Notes: generated from the letters alone by a model not told the origin. Positions 35,218 through 45,173 are shown, counted from the stretch's first letter. The stretch is DNA of 64,000 nucleotides from Nocardiopsis mwathae (GCF_014201195.1 NZ_JACHDS010000001.1:1550001-1614000); one strand, 5' to 3'. Made by a program: numbers and translations.

Positions 35218-35802
35218 CTACTCACCGGTAGCCGTAAGCGTACCCCGCGCGATCGTCCGCTGCGCGATCGCCTCCAGCGATTCCTGCAGCGGCGCGTCGT
35301 CGCCCAGGCCGATCTCGCTGTCGAGCGCGTAGACGGTGAAGCGGACATCGTGGGTGTGGGTCTCGCCGGGGCACGGCGGTGCGTACTCCGCCAGCCCCTC
35401 GCTGTTGCGCCCGGTGTGCCCCGGCTGCGGAACGCTGTTCTGCCGGATCTCCGCGAGCTGCGGGTCCAGCCCGTAGAGCACCCAGTGCACCGTCGCGCCG
35501 CGCGGGTCGTCGACCACCACCGCCAGTGACTCCGCGTCCTCGGGCAGCCCCGACCACTGCAGGGGCGGTGACACGCCCTCGCCCTCGCAGGTGTAGGTGT
35601 CGGGCAGCGGATCGCCCTCCTTGACCATCGTGCTGGTCACATTGATGTCGGTGCTGACCTCGCCGTTGGTCCCCGGGACGAGCCCCGCGCAGCCGGACGC
35701 CGCCAGCAGGGCCAGCGCCCCGCCCGCCGCGGCGGACCACCGCCGCGCGCCTGTCCGTTGCGGGAACATGCGGGCTGAACGGTGAGGTGCGACCGAGAAC
35801 AT
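35218..35802 (-). CDS. PEBP/YbhB family lipoprotein
   Basis: A 194-aa phosphatidylethanolamine-binding-protein (Raf kinase inhibitor-like) fold exported as a lipoprotein. The signal region GGALALLAASGC ends in a lipobox cysteine near residue 38. PEBP motifs are CEGEGVSPPLQWSG, VDDPRGATVHWVLYGLD, and PPCPGETHTHDVRFTVYALD. ATG 35802 is preceded by GGAG; ATG 35769 is an alternative without one. Ligand and role are unknown. No partner genes adjoin. Confidence 0.88.
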   Translation of the reverse strand: MFSVAPHRSARMFPQRTGARRWSAAAGGALALLAASGCAGLVPGTNGEVSTDINVTSTMVKEGDPLPDTYTCEGEGVSPPLQWSGLPEDAESLAVVVDDPRGATVHWVLYGLDPQLAEIRQNSVPQPGHTGRNSEGLAEYAPPCPGETHTHDVRFTVYALDSEIGLGDDAPLQESLEAIAQRTIARGTLTATGE

Positions 35803-36068
35803 GGGGCTCCAGCGATGGGTGATCGGCGACGGGGACGGAAGATCGGTGGCTCCGCTCGGGAGCCGCCGGTGGGCGGCGGGCGTCCTGCGCGGGGGTTCCC
35901 CCGAACCATACTGCGGTCCGCGCGGACGCTGGCCGCGCATACGCGGACTGTACATATGTATGCGCCGGACGCCGGTGACCGCCACGACCGCATGGGCGGC
36001 CCGCTGTTCGCGTCGGGCGGACATCCCGCGCACACCGGCCGCACTCGATTATCCGCGATCATAGGAGC

Positions 36069-39000
36069 GTGCGGTTCTCCATTCTGGGCCCAGCGACGGT
36101 CCGCGACGACGCGGGCGAAGCCATCGGTATCGGCGGCGCGCGCCTGCGCCGCCTGTTGGTGCTGCTTCTGCTCGACCCCGGCCGCACGGTCGGCACCGAG
36201 CGGCTGATCGACGGGATCTGGGGGGACGACGCGCCCGCGAGCGCGGGCAACGCCCTGCAGGCGCTGGTCTCCCGGCTGCGGCGGGTCCTGGGCGACGGGG
36301 CGCCCCTCCACGGCGACGCCACCGGCTACCGCCTGGACGTCCGCCCCGAGGACATCGACCTGCACGAGTTCGACGCCCTTGTCGAGCGCGGCCGGCGCGC
36401 TCGGGCGGACGGCGACCCGCGCACCGCCCAGCGGCTGCTCGGCGAGGCCCTCGACCTGTGGCGCGGTCCCGCCCTGGCCGACCTCAGCGGTCCCGACGGC
36501 GCCGAGGACATCATCGTCCGGCTGGACGGGCTGCGCCGCGCCGCGACCGCCGAGCGCCTGGCCATCGCCCTGGACCTGGGCGCCCACGCCGAGACGCTGC
36601 CGGAGATCGAGGCGCTGGTCGCCCGCGAGCCCCTGCGCGAGCAGCCGGTCGAACTCCTCATCCGCGCGCTGGCCGGATGTGGACGCCAGGCCGATGCGCT
36701 GGCCGCCTATGAGCGGCTGCGCCGCGGGCTCGCCGACGAGCTGGGCATCGATCCCTCCGAGCACATGCGCGAACTGCATCTGCGGCTGCTGCGCGGCGAA
36801 CTGGAACCGCAGGGGTCCGAGGGCGCCGCGGAACCGGCCGCGCCCCCCGAAGCGCCGGATCCGGCGCACAGGCCCGCCGCCGCGGACGGCCGGCGTGCCG
36901 CCGTCACCCGGTTGCCGCATGTCATGACCAGCTTCATCGCGCGCGAGGACGAGGTCCGCGATGCCGTCGGGCAGCTGTGCCGCGAGCGCCTGGTCACCCT
37001 CATCGGGCCCGGCGGCGCGGGCAAGACCCGGCTGTCCATCGAGACCGGCGCCCGCTTCGCCGAGCACCGCGCCGACCTGGCCGCCGACGGCGTCCGGTTC
37101 GTCGAGTTCGCCCCGGTCAACGACGGCTCGAACATCGCCCACGCCGTCCTCGGGGCGCTCGGACTGCGTGAACTGTGGGCACGGACCCTGGGGGGCGCAC
37201 CGGCGTCCTCCGGGCTCGACGACCCCGTGGACCGGATCGTCGAGTTCCTGGCCGACCAGCGGCTGCTGCTCGTCCTGGACAACTGCGAGCACGTCATCAT
37301 CGACGCCGCCCGGCTCATCGAACGGCTCCTGGCCGCCTGCCCGGGCCTGCGCATCCTGGCCACCAGCCGGGAGCCCCTGGCCCTGGCCGGGGAGCGGCTG
37401 CTGCCGGTGCCCTCGCTCGCGCTGCCGCCCGAGCGGACCCCCGCGGAGCGCGCGGGCTCCTATGCGTCGGTTCGGCTCTTCGTCGAGCGCGCGGCCGCCG
37501 TGACGCCCGGGTTCGCCGTCGACGAGGCCAACGTGGAGCACGTCGTGCGCATCTGCCGCGAACTCGACGGCATGCCGCTGGCACTGGAGCTCGCCGCCGC
37601 GCGGGTGCGGGTCATGCCGGTGGCCCAGCTGGCGGCGCGCCTGAGCGACCGCTTCCGGCTGCTCACCAGCGGCAGCCGTTTCGCCCTGCCCCGCCACCAG
37701 ACCCTTCAGGCCGTGGTCGACTGGAGCTGGGAGCTGCTGGACGACGCGGAGCGCACGCTCATGCGCCGCCTGTCGGTGTTCGCCGGGGGAGCGACCCTGG
37801 AGGCGGTCGCCCGCGTGTGCGGCGACGGCCGCGGCGACACGATCGGCGGCAGGGACGTGTGGTCGGTCCTGTTCGCGCTCGTCGACAAGTCACTGGTCGT
37901 ATCCGACGGTCCGGCCCACGACGGCGCCGAACCCCGCTACCGGCAACTGGAGACCGTGCGCGCCTACGGGTCCCAGCGGCTGACCGAGAGCGGGGAGGAA
38001 GCCGCCGTCCGGCGGGCCCACGCCGACCACATACTGCAGCTGTGGGCCGAGGCCGACCCGCACCTGCGCGGCGCCGACCAGTTGACCTGGGTGTCGCGGT
38101 TGCGCGCCGAGCACGACGACTTCTCCGCCGCGCTGCGCTGGGTACTGGACAGCGGCGACACCGACCTCGCCCTCGACCTCAGCCACGTCGCCCAGTGGTA
38201 CTGGCAGATGACCGACGACTGGGCCGAGCCGGGCCGCTGGTCGGCGGAGATCCTGCGGCTCATCGGTGACACCCCGCCGGCGGGCCGGGAGATCTCCTAC
38301 GCCGAGTGCCTGTTCATGGTGGCGTTCGGCGGCGGCGACATCGACGAGGGGCTCCTTCTGCGTATCACGGAGGTCCTGGAGGGGGTGGGCGAGCGCCCGG
38401 AGGACCACCGCGCGCTGGTGTTCGTCCCGATCGTGCTGGCCATGTTCGGCCACGACCCCGAAGGCACCATGCGGCGCCTGGACGCCGGAGCCGAGCGCCA
38501 GGACCCCTGGCTGCGCGCCACCACGCGGGCCTTCGTCGGGATCCTCGCGATGTCCGCGGGCCGGGCGCGGATGGCCCGGGACCGGCTCACCGCGGCCCTG
38601 GAGGAGTTCCGCGAGGTCGGCGACCGGTGGGGCATGGCGCAGAGCATCATCATCCTCTCCGACCTCGTCCGGTACGGCGACCTGGAGGGGGAACTCGCTC
38701 TGCTCGACGAGGCCTGCCACCTCGCCGAGGAGCTGGAGCTGACCGCCCTGATCCGCGGGCTCAAGGCCCGCCAGGCCGGGAGCCGGGCGCGGATGGGCCG
38801 GTTCGACGACGCCCGCCGCGCGCTGGCGGAGGCCCGGGAGCTCGTCGGGATCAGTCGGGAGAACCGCGTCGTGCTCCACATGGGCGAGGCCGAGGTGGAG
38901 CGGTCGGCGGGCGCGCCCGCGCGCAGCCGCGAACTGCTGCTGGACGTCGGCGAGGCCGTCACCGGATCGTCGACGGTCATGCGCGCCTACCTGGGCCCGC

Positions 39001-39374
39001 TGTGGCACAGCCTGGTCGCCGCCGCCTGCGCCGACCTGGGCGAGGAGGAGCAGGCGTGGCACCACGCGCGCGAGGCCTGGGCGACGCTGCCTCCGACCTT
39101 CCTCTCCCAGCAGACGGCCTGCGTGCTGGAGTGCCTCGCCGAACTCACGGTCGGGCGGGACCCGGAGCGCGCCGCGACCCTCCTCGGATACGCGGAAGCC
39201 GTGCGCGGACTGCCCCACGTGACCGATCCCTGGGTCGGCCGGGTCCGGGATCGGGCGCGCGAACGCCTGGGCGACGCGGGGTTCGCCCAGGCGTACGACG
39301 GCGGCGCGGCCACGGCGACGGACAAGGTCATCGCGGCCGTCGGCGCGTGGCTGGAACAGGCGGAGCGGCACTGA
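36069..39374 (+). CDS. AfsR/SARP-type regulator (HTH-BTAD-STAND-TPR)
   Basis: A 1101-aa transcription regulator. Residues 1-95 are an OmpR-like winged helix (VRFSILGPATVR, LLLLDPGRTVGTERLIDGIW). Residues 95-240 are a bacterial transcriptional activation domain (BTAD). An NB-ARC-type NTPase has Walker A GPGGAGKT (about 314) and Walker B LLLVLDNCEH (about 400). TPR repeats fill 700-1090. Such regulators activate secondary metabolism or morphology genes in actinomycetes. GTG follows AGGAG by one base only, an unusually short gap, yet the start matches the family. It is convergent with an ABC exporter. Confidence 0.92.
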   Translation: MRFSILGPATVRDDAGEAIGIGGARLRRLLVLLLLDPGRTVGTERLIDGIWGDDAPASAGNALQALVSRLRRVLGDGAPLHGDATGYRLDVRPEDIDLHEFDALVERGRRARADGDPRTAQRLLGEALDLWRGPALADLSGPDGAEDIIVRLDGLRRAATAERLAIALDLGAHAETLPEIEALVAREPLREQPVELLIRALAGCGRQADALAAYERLRRGLADELGIDPSEHMRELHLRLLRGELEPQGSEGAAEPAAPPEAPDPAHRPAAADGRRAAVTRLPHVMTSFIAREDEVRDAVGQLCRERLVTLIGPGGAGKTRLSIETGARFAEHRADLAADGVRFVEFAPVNDGSNIAHAVLGALGLRELWARTLGGAPASSGLDDPVDRIVEFLADQRLLLVLDNCEHVIIDAARLIERLLAACPGLRILATSREPLALAGERLLPVPSLALPPERTPAERAGSYASVRLFVERAAAVTPGFAVDEANVEHVVRICRELDGMPLALELAAARVRVMPVAQLAARLSDRFRLLTSGSRFALPRHQTLQAVVDWSWELLDDAERTLMRRLSVFAGGATLEAVARVCGDGRGDTIGGRDVWSVLFALVDKSLVVSDGPAHDGAEPRYRQLETVRAYGSQRLTESGEEAAVRRAHADHILQLWAEADPHLRGADQLTWVSRLRAEHDDFSAALRWVLDSGDTDLALDLSHVAQWYWQMTDDWAEPGRWSAEILRLIGDTPPAGREISYAECLFMVAFGGGDIDEGLLLRITEVLEGVGERPEDHRALVFVPIVLAMFGHDPEGTMRRLDAGAERQDPWLRATTRAFVGILAMSAGRARMARDRLTAALEEFREVGDRWGMAQSIIILSDLVRYGDLEGELALLDEACHLAEELELTALIRGLKARQAGSRARMGRFDDARRALAEARELVGISRENRVVLHMGEAEVERSAGAPARSRELLLDVGEAVTGSSTVMRAYLGPLWHSLVAAACADLGEEEQAWHHAREAWATLPPTFLSQQTACVLECLAELTVGRDPERAATLLGYAEAVRGLPHVTDPWVGRVRDRARERLGDAGFAQAYDGGAATATDKVIAAVGAWLEQAERH

Positions 39375-39482
39375 CGCCACGCCCCTCGCGTTGATCCCGG
39401 GGGTCGCGGGGGCGCCCGGGCGGCCCTTCCCGCGGCCGCCGGGACCGCCGCAAGGGCCCGCTGCGGTCGGCGGGCGCCCGGG

Positions 39483-40310
39483 TCAGGCGCGCCGCTTGTA
39501 GGCGCGGGTGGCCAGCGGGAAGAACACCGCGATGAGCAGGACGGTCCACACCGCGGTCCACATCAGCGGTCCGGCCACCGGGCCGCCCTCCATGAGCCCG
39601 CGCATCGCGTCGGTCACGTGGGTGACCGGGTTGATCTTGGCGAACGCCGACATCCAGCCCGGCATCATGTCGGGATCGACGAAGGTCGAGCTGGCGAACG
39701 TCAGCGGGAACATCCACAGCGTCCCGAAGATGTTGACGGCCATCGGCGTGCGCAGCAGCAGCCCGACGAACGCGGAGAGCCAGCACAGTGCGAACGCGAA
39801 CACCATGACCACGGCGAACGCTCCCAGAACGCCCGGAACACCGCCGGCGGGCCGGTACCCGATGGCCACGCCGACCAGCAGCACGATCACCACGGTGATC
39901 GCGTAGCGGACCAGATCACCGAGGATGGCACCGGTCAGCGGGGCCGACCGGGCCACGGGCAGCGACCGGAAGCGGTCGAAGATGCCCTTCTCGATGTCGG
40001 TGTTGAGCGAGACGCCGGTGCCGATCGTGGCGAAGATGACCGACTGCGCGGTTATGCCGGGGATGATGAAGTCGCGGTAGACCTGCCAGTCGCCCATCAT
40101 CGCCTGGCCGAACACGAAGACGAACAGCGCGACGAACATGATCGGCATGAACGTCAGGCCGAGGACCTCTTCGGGGTTGCGCTTGATCTTGAGCAGGCTG
40201 CGCCAGGTCAGCAAGGCGCCGTGGTGGAGTGCGGAGACGGGGGTGATCCGCTCCGCCACGCTGGGTCCGGACGGCGGGGTCGGCCGCTCCTGGGTGGTCA
40301 CGGCGCTCAT
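39483..40310 (-). CDS. ABC-2 permease, DrrB family
   Basis: A 275-aa inner-membrane permease with six helices, homologous to daunorubicin-resistance DrrB. Conserved segments are RNPEEVLGLTFMPIMFV, FIIPGITAQSVIFA, GIFDRFRSLPVARSA and the NPVTHVTDAMRGL near the end. It exports a small hydrophobic molecule, probably with the ATPase encoded upstream on the same strand. Substrate is unknown. ATG is the natural start before the hydrophobic core. Confidence 0.92.
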   Translation of the reverse strand: MSAVTTQERPTPPSGPSVAERITPVSALHHGALLTWRSLLKIKRNPEEVLGLTFMPIMFVALFVFVFGQAMMGDWQVYRDFIIPGITAQSVIFATIGTGVSLNTDIEKGIFDRFRSLPVARSAPLTGAILGDLVRYAITVVIVLLVGVAIGYRPAGGVPGVLGAFAVVMVFAFALCWLSAFVGLLLRTPMAVNIFGTLWMFPLTFASSTFVDPDMMPGWMSAFAKINPVTHVTDAMRGLMEGGPVAGPLMWTAVWTVLLIAVFFPLATRAYKRRA

Positions 40311-40416
40311 CGGGGGTGCGGAGCGCGGGTCGCGGCCGATGGCCGCGGAGTGTGCGCCCCTCCCTCCTCTCCGGTGGTCGGGTCGGGTGCGGTACGGGGA
40401 ACTGCGGTCGGGGACA

Positions 40417-41397
40417 TCAGGCTCCGGTCCGTTCGGGCGCCGGGCCCGCGGCGCCGGAGGGGATATCGTCGGCGGGATGGCCGGTGAGCGCGAGGAAGAC
40501 CTCGTCCAGGCTGGGCTTGCGCAGCGTCAGCTCGGCGACCGGGACCTGCTCGTCGTCGAGTCGGCGCACCACCTCGGGCAGGACGGAGGGATCGGTCACC
40601 GCGGCGCTGACGACGGCCTGCGAGGAGCGGACCTCCGAGCCGGTGACCGCCTCCACGATCTGCGCGGCCTTCGGCAGCAGGCCGAGGTCGACCGGCTGCA
40701 CCTGCAGCACCTGGGTGCCCGCCTGCGCCTTGAGCTCGTCGGGCGTGCCCCGGCTGATGACCCGGCCGTGGTCCAGCACGACGATGTCGTCGGCCAACTG
40801 GTCGGCCTCCTCCAGGTACTGGGTGGTCAGCAGGACCGTGACGCCGTCGTCGGTGAGCCCGCGGACCACGTCCCACAGTTCGTTGCGGCTGTGCGGGTCC
40901 AGGCCGGTGGTCGGCTCGTCGAGGAACAGCAGGCTGGGCCGCCCCACCAGGCTCGCCGCGAGGTCGAGGCGGCGCCGCATGCCGCCGGAGTAGGTCTTGG
41001 CGGCGCGGTCGCCCGCGTCCGTCAGGGAGAAGCGCTCCAGCAGCTCGGCGGCGCGCGCCCGCGCTCTCGGCCGCGAGTAGCCGAGCAGCCGGGCGATGAG
41101 CACCAGGTTCTGGGTGCCGGTGAGGTCCTGGTCGACCGCCGCGTACTGGCCGGTCAGGCCGATGAGGCGGCGTACCTCGTGGGGGTGGGTGACCACGTCG
41201 AACCCGCCGACGGTGGCGCGTCCGCCGTCGGGGCGCAGCAGGGTCGACAGGATCCGCACGGTGGTCGTCTTGCCGGAGCCGTTGGGACCGAGGACACCCA
41301 GCACGGCTCCCGTGCGTGCCACGAGGTCGACCCCGCCCAGGGCGGTCTGCCCCTTGAACTCCTTGACCAGGCCTTCCGTTCGGATGGCGTCAGTCAT
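40417..41397 (-). CDS. ABC transporter ATPase, DrrA family
   Basis: A 326-aa ATPase. Walker A is GPNGSGKTT, the Q-loop lies in GLTGQYAAVD, the signature is YSGGMRRRLDLAASLVG and Walker B is LLFLDEPTTGLD. The C-terminal PSLDEVFLALTGH segment is the DrrA-specific accessory domain. GGAGG precedes ATG 41397 by four to five bases. It forms an operon with the DrrB-like permease 106 bases downstream. Expected role is drug or metabolite efflux. Confidence 0.94.
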   Translation of the reverse strand: MTDAIRTEGLVKEFKGQTALGGVDLVARTGAVLGVLGPNGSGKTTTVRILSTLLRPDGGRATVGGFDVVTHPHEVRRLIGLTGQYAAVDQDLTGTQNLVLIARLLGYSRPRARARAAELLERFSLTDAGDRAAKTYSGGMRRRLDLAASLVGRPSLLFLDEPTTGLDPHSRNELWDVVRGLTDDGVTVLLTTQYLEEADQLADDIVVLDHGRVISRGTPDELKAQAGTQVLQVQPVDLGLLPKAAQIVEAVTGSEVRSSQAVVSAAVTDPSVLPEVVRRLDDEQVPVAELTLRKPSLDEVFLALTGHPADDIPSGAAGPAPERTGA

Positions 41398-41629
41398 TCG
41401 TCCTCCAATCGGCATGTACAGGTCCCAGTTTCACCGCAGGTACTGACAAATCGCTGATATCGGTATCCGGTGGCCTGACACCCCGCTGTCGCGGTTTTCA
41501 CGCGGGTTCCGCACCCTCGGGGGCGGAGGGCGGCCGTGTATGGCACAACACCGTGGGGTTGATCCGGATTGCCCGCTGTTCTGATCCTTTACCGCCGTTT
41601 TCCACACGGGGATCGGCGCCGCGGAGCCG

Positions 41630-41642
41630 TAGACTCGGGCCT
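41630..41642 (+). promoter_or_regulatory. Leaderless-type -10 box before the first PH-domain gene
   Basis: TAGACT (41630-41635) is followed by seven bases and GTG 41643, with no ribosome-binding site. Confidence 0.5.
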
Positions 41643-42179
41643 GTGGCAGTGTCTCCGTCTTCTTCTACGTCGCCCTTGCGCCCTCCGGCGCACCGCGTCT
41701 CACCTCGGGCCGTCCCGATGTGGCGCTTGTCCATCGCCATCGAGTCGGTGGTGATGCTCGCCGTGCTGGGCGCGGCGGCCCTGGGGATCTCCTGGGTCGG
41801 CTGGGACTGGATCCCGGGGTGGCTCGCCGAGAACGCGTGGTGGATCCCGGTCCTCTACGGCGTCTACGCCGCGGCCAAGACCGCGATCGCGCCGCGCTGG
41901 CGCTACCGGGTCCACCGCTGGGAGATCACCGCCGACATGATCTACACGCGCGTCGGCTGGCTCAACCGGGCCTGGCAGCTGGTGCCGGTGAGCCGGATCC
42001 AGACCGTCGACCACACCCAGGGCTGGCTGGAGCGGATGTTCCGGGTGGCCACGCTGGAGGTGCAGACCGCCTCGCACGCCGGGTCCTCGACCATCGAGGG
42101 CCTGGACGCCGACGAGGCGCGGCGCATCTCCGAGGAGCTGGCCGTGCGCGCCGGTGAGCTGCGGGATGATGCGACGTGA
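41643..42179 (+). CDS. PH domain (bPH2/YdbS-like) membrane protein
   Basis: A 178-aa membrane protein. A disordered N terminus is followed by two helices (SIAIESVVMLAVLGAAALG and NAWWIPVLYGVYAA) and a bacterial PH domain of the bPH2 type (YRVHRWEITADMIYTRVGWL, PVSRIQTVDHTQGWLERM). YdbS/YdbT-like pairs of this kind occur widely. Its stop overlaps the start of the next gene by four bases, so the pair is translationally coupled. Function is unknown; a membrane complex is likely. Confidence 0.88.
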   Translation: MAVSPSSSTSPLRPPAHRVSPRAVPMWRLSIAIESVVMLAVLGAAALGISWVGWDWIPGWLAENAWWIPVLYGVYAAAKTAIAPRWRYRVHRWEITADMIYTRVGWLNRAWQLVPVSRIQTVDHTQGWLERMFRVATLEVQTASHAGSSTIEGLDADEARRISEELAVRAGELRDDAT

Positions 42180-44047
42180 ACGGTGAGGACCGCCGCGCGC
42201 ACGAGGACTTCGGGGACGCCCCGGCGCCCGAGGAGCCGCGCGCCGAGCGGCCGGACGCCGCGGAACCGGCCATCGGACCGGCCGAGGAGAGGGTGCAGGA
42301 CGGGCCCGGGACCGCGCCGGAGCCCGGGCGCGACCCGGCCGCCGCGGCTGCCCCCGGCCCGGCATCCGGGGACGGGCCGCCGTCCGCGGCCGACGAAGAC
42401 GGACCGGGCGGCCCCGAGGCCGAGCCGGAGCCGGAGCCGTGGCACCGGCTCAGCCCGCTGACACTGCTCACCGCACCGATGGGCTACCTGAGGAGCTTCG
42501 CCGTCCCACTGCTCATCGCGCTGGTGGCGGGCACGTTCAACCTCAATCCGTGGGTTCTGGGCAGCACGCTGGTGGCGATCATCGCCACGCTGATCGCCGG
42601 GGTCATCACCTACAAGACGTTCCGCTACCAGGTCGGCACCGACCGCCTGGAGATCCGCCGGGGCCTGATCAGCCGGTCCCGGCGCAGCATCCCGCTGCAG
42701 CGCATCCGGGGCGTGGACGTGACCGCCCAGCCCCTGCACCGCATGCTCGGCCTGGCCGTCGTGAAGATCGAGGCGGCCTCGGGCGGCGGGGAGAGCGAAG
42801 AGGGCAAGCTCGACGCGGTGACCGCGGCCGAGGCCGAGCGCCTGCGCACCGTCCTGCTGCACCGGCGCGCCGTGCTGCGCGGCGACAGCGCCGACGGGGC
42901 CACCGAGGGGGCCGGTCCCGCCGGAGCCCCGCAGGTCGCCGCCGGGGCCGGGGTCGCGCCGACCGTCTACTTCGTGATGCCGCCGTCGTGGTACTTCTAC
43001 GCGGTGCTGAGCCTGGGCTACCTGCTGACGCCCTTCGTCGCGCTGGCCGCGCTGCTCGGCTTCGGTGGCCAGGCCATCGACGTCTCACCGGGGACCGAGG
43101 GCGGCGACGCCGCGCACCTCACCTACCTGTGGTTGCGGGACGTCGGCGTGACCGTGCTGCTCCTCCTGGCGGTGCTGCTGCTGGCGGTGCTGGTGCTGAT
43201 GATGCCGGTGGCCGCCGTGATCTCCTACGCGATCACCTACTGGCGGTTCACCCTGCTGCGGCGCGACTCCTCGCTGGTGGCCGAGCGCGGGCTGCTCACC
43301 CGGCAGAGCGTGACCCTGGAGCACCGCCGGATCCGCGGCTACGAACTGCTCGACAACCCGCTGCAGCGACTGCGCGACGCGGTCAAGCTGCGCGCGATCG
43401 TGACCGGACTGGGTGAGACCGCCACCCGTGCGGTGCTGCTGCCGATCGGCGACCGCACCCGGGTGCTGCAGGTCGTCGAGCGTGCCCTGGACCCGTTCCG
43501 CGGCACGCTGATCGGGCACCCGAGGGCGGCCCTGGGGCGGCGGCTGTTCCGCGCGGTGATGCCCTTCGCCCTGGCGGCGGCGGTCGCCTGGGCGCTGGAC
43601 ATGCCCTGGGTGGCGGGTCTGTTCACGCTGCTGGCGCTGGCGGGCGTCCCGCTGGGCATCGACCGGTACCGGTCCCTGGGGCACGGATACGACGGCCGCC
43701 TGGTGAGCGTGCGCTCGGGGTCGATCAGCCGGGAGCAGGCCGTGGTGCAGCGCGCGGCGGTGATCGGGTGGACCTGGCGGCAGAGCGTGTTCCAGCGGTG
43801 GTCGGGCCTGGCCGACCTCGACGCGACGGTGGGGGCCGGCGATGGCGCCTGCACCGCGATCGACGCCGGGTTCGACGAGTCGGTGCTGTTCGCGGCCGGG
43901 GTGACGCCGGAGATGGTGGAGCCGTTCCTGCGTCGGCCCGGGGGAGCCGACGGCCGGGCCAAGGGGCCGAAGGACCGGCCCGCGGATGGGGCGGGGTCCG
44001 CGGGAGACGGGCAGGCACCGGACAGGGGGCCCGCCGGCTCCGCATGA
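42176..44047 (+). CDS. Tandem PH domain (YdbT-like) membrane protein
   Basis: A 623-aa protein with an acidic, Pro/Ala-rich disordered N terminus (1-85). Several membrane helices (LRSFAVPLLIALVAG, VVAIIATL-like, VTVLLLLAVLLLAVLVL) and three bPH2 modules follow: YQVGTDRLEIRRGLIS, WRFTLLRRDSSLVAERGLLT, and HGYDGRLVSVRSGSIS. This matches YdbT architecture. GTG overlaps the stop of the preceding gene. The two PH proteins probably work together at the membrane; no substrate is known. Confidence 0.88.
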   Translation: MNGEDRRAHEDFGDAPAPEEPRAERPDAAEPAIGPAEERVQDGPGTAPEPGRDPAAAAAPGPASGDGPPSAADEDGPGGPEAEPEPEPWHRLSPLTLLTAPMGYLRSFAVPLLIALVAGTFNLNPWVLGSTLVAIIATLIAGVITYKTFRYQVGTDRLEIRRGLISRSRRSIPLQRIRGVDVTAQPLHRMLGLAVVKIEAASGGGESEEGKLDAVTAAEAERLRTVLLHRRAVLRGDSADGATEGAGPAGAPQVAAGAGVAPTVYFVMPPSWYFYAVLSLGYLLTPFVALAALLGFGGQAIDVSPGTEGGDAAHLTYLWLRDVGVTVLLLLAVLLLAVLVLMMPVAAVISYAITYWRFTLLRRDSSLVAERGLLTRQSVTLEHRRIRGYELLDNPLQRLRDAVKLRAIVTGLGETATRAVLLPIGDRTRVLQVVERALDPFRGTLIGHPRAALGRRLFRAVMPFALAAAVAWALDMPWVAGLFTLLALAGVPLGIDRYRSLGHGYDGRLVSVRSGSISREQAVVQRAAVIGWTWRQSVFQRWSGLADLDATVGAGDGACTAIDAGFDESVLFAAGVTPEMVEPFLRRPGGADGRAKGPKDRPADGAGSAGDGQAPDRGPAGSA

Positions 44048-44055
44048 ACGTGAGC

Positions 44056-44082
44056 GGTGCCCGGGGCGCGGCCCCGGGCACC
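44056..44082. terminator. Bidirectional hairpin between PH-domain gene and sepH
   Basis: Perfect 12-bp stem GGTGCCCGGGGC with its complement and a GCG loop in the 46-base gap between convergent genes. Confidence 0.8.
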
Positions 44083-44093
44083 GGAGTCCCGGG

Positions 44094-45173
44094 TCAGTCC
44101 GTCTTCTTGGTCGACCCGAACATGATCTCGTCCCAGGAGGGAACCGAGGCGCGGCGCCCGCGCCCCTTGCGTCTGGGCGGCTGCGGGGCGGCCGCCGCAC
44201 CGGCCGCCGCCGCGGGCAGCGGCGGCTCCTTGCGGCGGCGGGGCTCCGGCCGGTCCGCGGAGCCGGGGCGCTGGATGGCCGGTGCCTCAAGCGGGTCGAT
44301 CGTGGGGCGGGCCCGGGTCGGGCGGCTGATCTCGGGGCGCTCCGGGCGGGCCGGCGGCTCCGCCTCACGCGCGGCCCCGTGCTCGACCGGCGGCGCGCTC
44401 TCCTCCGCGGCGGCGGGAGCGGGGCGGACATGCTCGGCGGTGATGGGAAGTCGACCGGCCGGAGCGGGGCGCTCCGGCAGCGGGGAGGGGAGCGGGCCGT
44501 CGGCGGCTTCCGGCGCGGGCTCGGCGGCCGCCTCCTGGCGGCGGGGCACGAACGGTGTGACGTTCGCGCTTACCGCGCCCAGGTCCATCGGCTCCTCGGC
44601 GTCGGGGTCGCTGAAGCGCAGCGCCTCCTCGTCGGCGGGGGTCACACTCCGGCGGCGCGGTTCGTAGACCCAGTGGGCCACCCGCTCCTCACCGGCGAGG
44701 AAGAAGGCGAGCTTGATCTGCCAGGTGTTGTCCTCGCGCTTCCAGGAGTCCCAGGCGGCGTCGCCGGTCTCCAGCTGGTGGGCACCGATGCGCTCGGCCA
44801 CGATGTCGCCGAGTGCCGGTCCGGGGGCGGACTCGCCGGGGCGGCGCACGGAGGCCCGCTGGGCCTGCTGCGCCATGTACTCGCGTTCCTGGAGGACAGG
44901 GCCTTCGAACCAGCGCACGCGTTCGATGGGGATTCCCGCGTGGTCGGCGATCGCCTCCGCTGTCTCACCGGAGCGGATCCGGGCCTGGATTTCCTTGGGG
45001 CGCAACGGATTCTCCACTTCGATCTCGTACTGGCCGAGTCGGGAGAACTGGCCGCGAACGGCGGCGCGGAGACGGTCGTCGACGGGCAGCATGAAACGGG
45101 TTCCACGGCCGGCGCTCGCCAGCACCAGGTAGGTGCCGTCCTCACTCACGGCAACGAGGCGAAGCTCCTGCAT
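44094..45173 (-). CDS. sepH: Septation protein SepH (DUF3071)
   Basis: A 359-aa actinobacterial cell-division protein that binds FtsZ and stimulates its assembly. The conserved N-terminal DUF3071 region spans about 1-170, starting MQELRLVAVSEDGTYLVL and including a helix-turn-helix-like part (LRPKEIQARIRSGETAEA). A long Pro/Ala/Glu-rich disordered linker leads to the conserved C-terminal SVPSWDEIMFGS motif. AGGGAGG precedes ATG. A perfect 14-base palindrome lies 66 bases upstream. Confidence 0.94.
   Translation of the reverse strand: MQELRLVAVSEDGTYLVLASAGRGTRFMLPVDDRLRAAVRGQFSRLGQYEIEVENPLRPKEIQARIRSGETAEAIADHAGIPIERVRWFEGPVLQEREYMAQQAQRASVRRPGESAPGPALGDIVAERIGAHQLETGDAAWDSWKREDNTWQIKLAFFLAGEERVAHWVYEPRRRSVTPADEEALRFSDPDAEEPMDLGAVSANVTPFVPRRQEAAAEPAPEAADGPLPSPLPERPAPAGRLPITAEHVRPAPAAAEESAPPVEHGAAREAEPPARPERPEISRPTRARPTIDPLEAPAIQRPGSADRPEPRRRKEPPLPAAAAGAAAAPQPPRRKGRGRRASVPSWDEIMFGSTKKTD

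Noticed and set aside
39411-39478. Nested stem GGCGCCCG/CGGGCGCC plus GGCCCTT/AAGGGCC between the regulator and the exporter
   Set aside because: The pairing is discontinuous with a large loop, so it was not listed as a terminator, although it may act as one.
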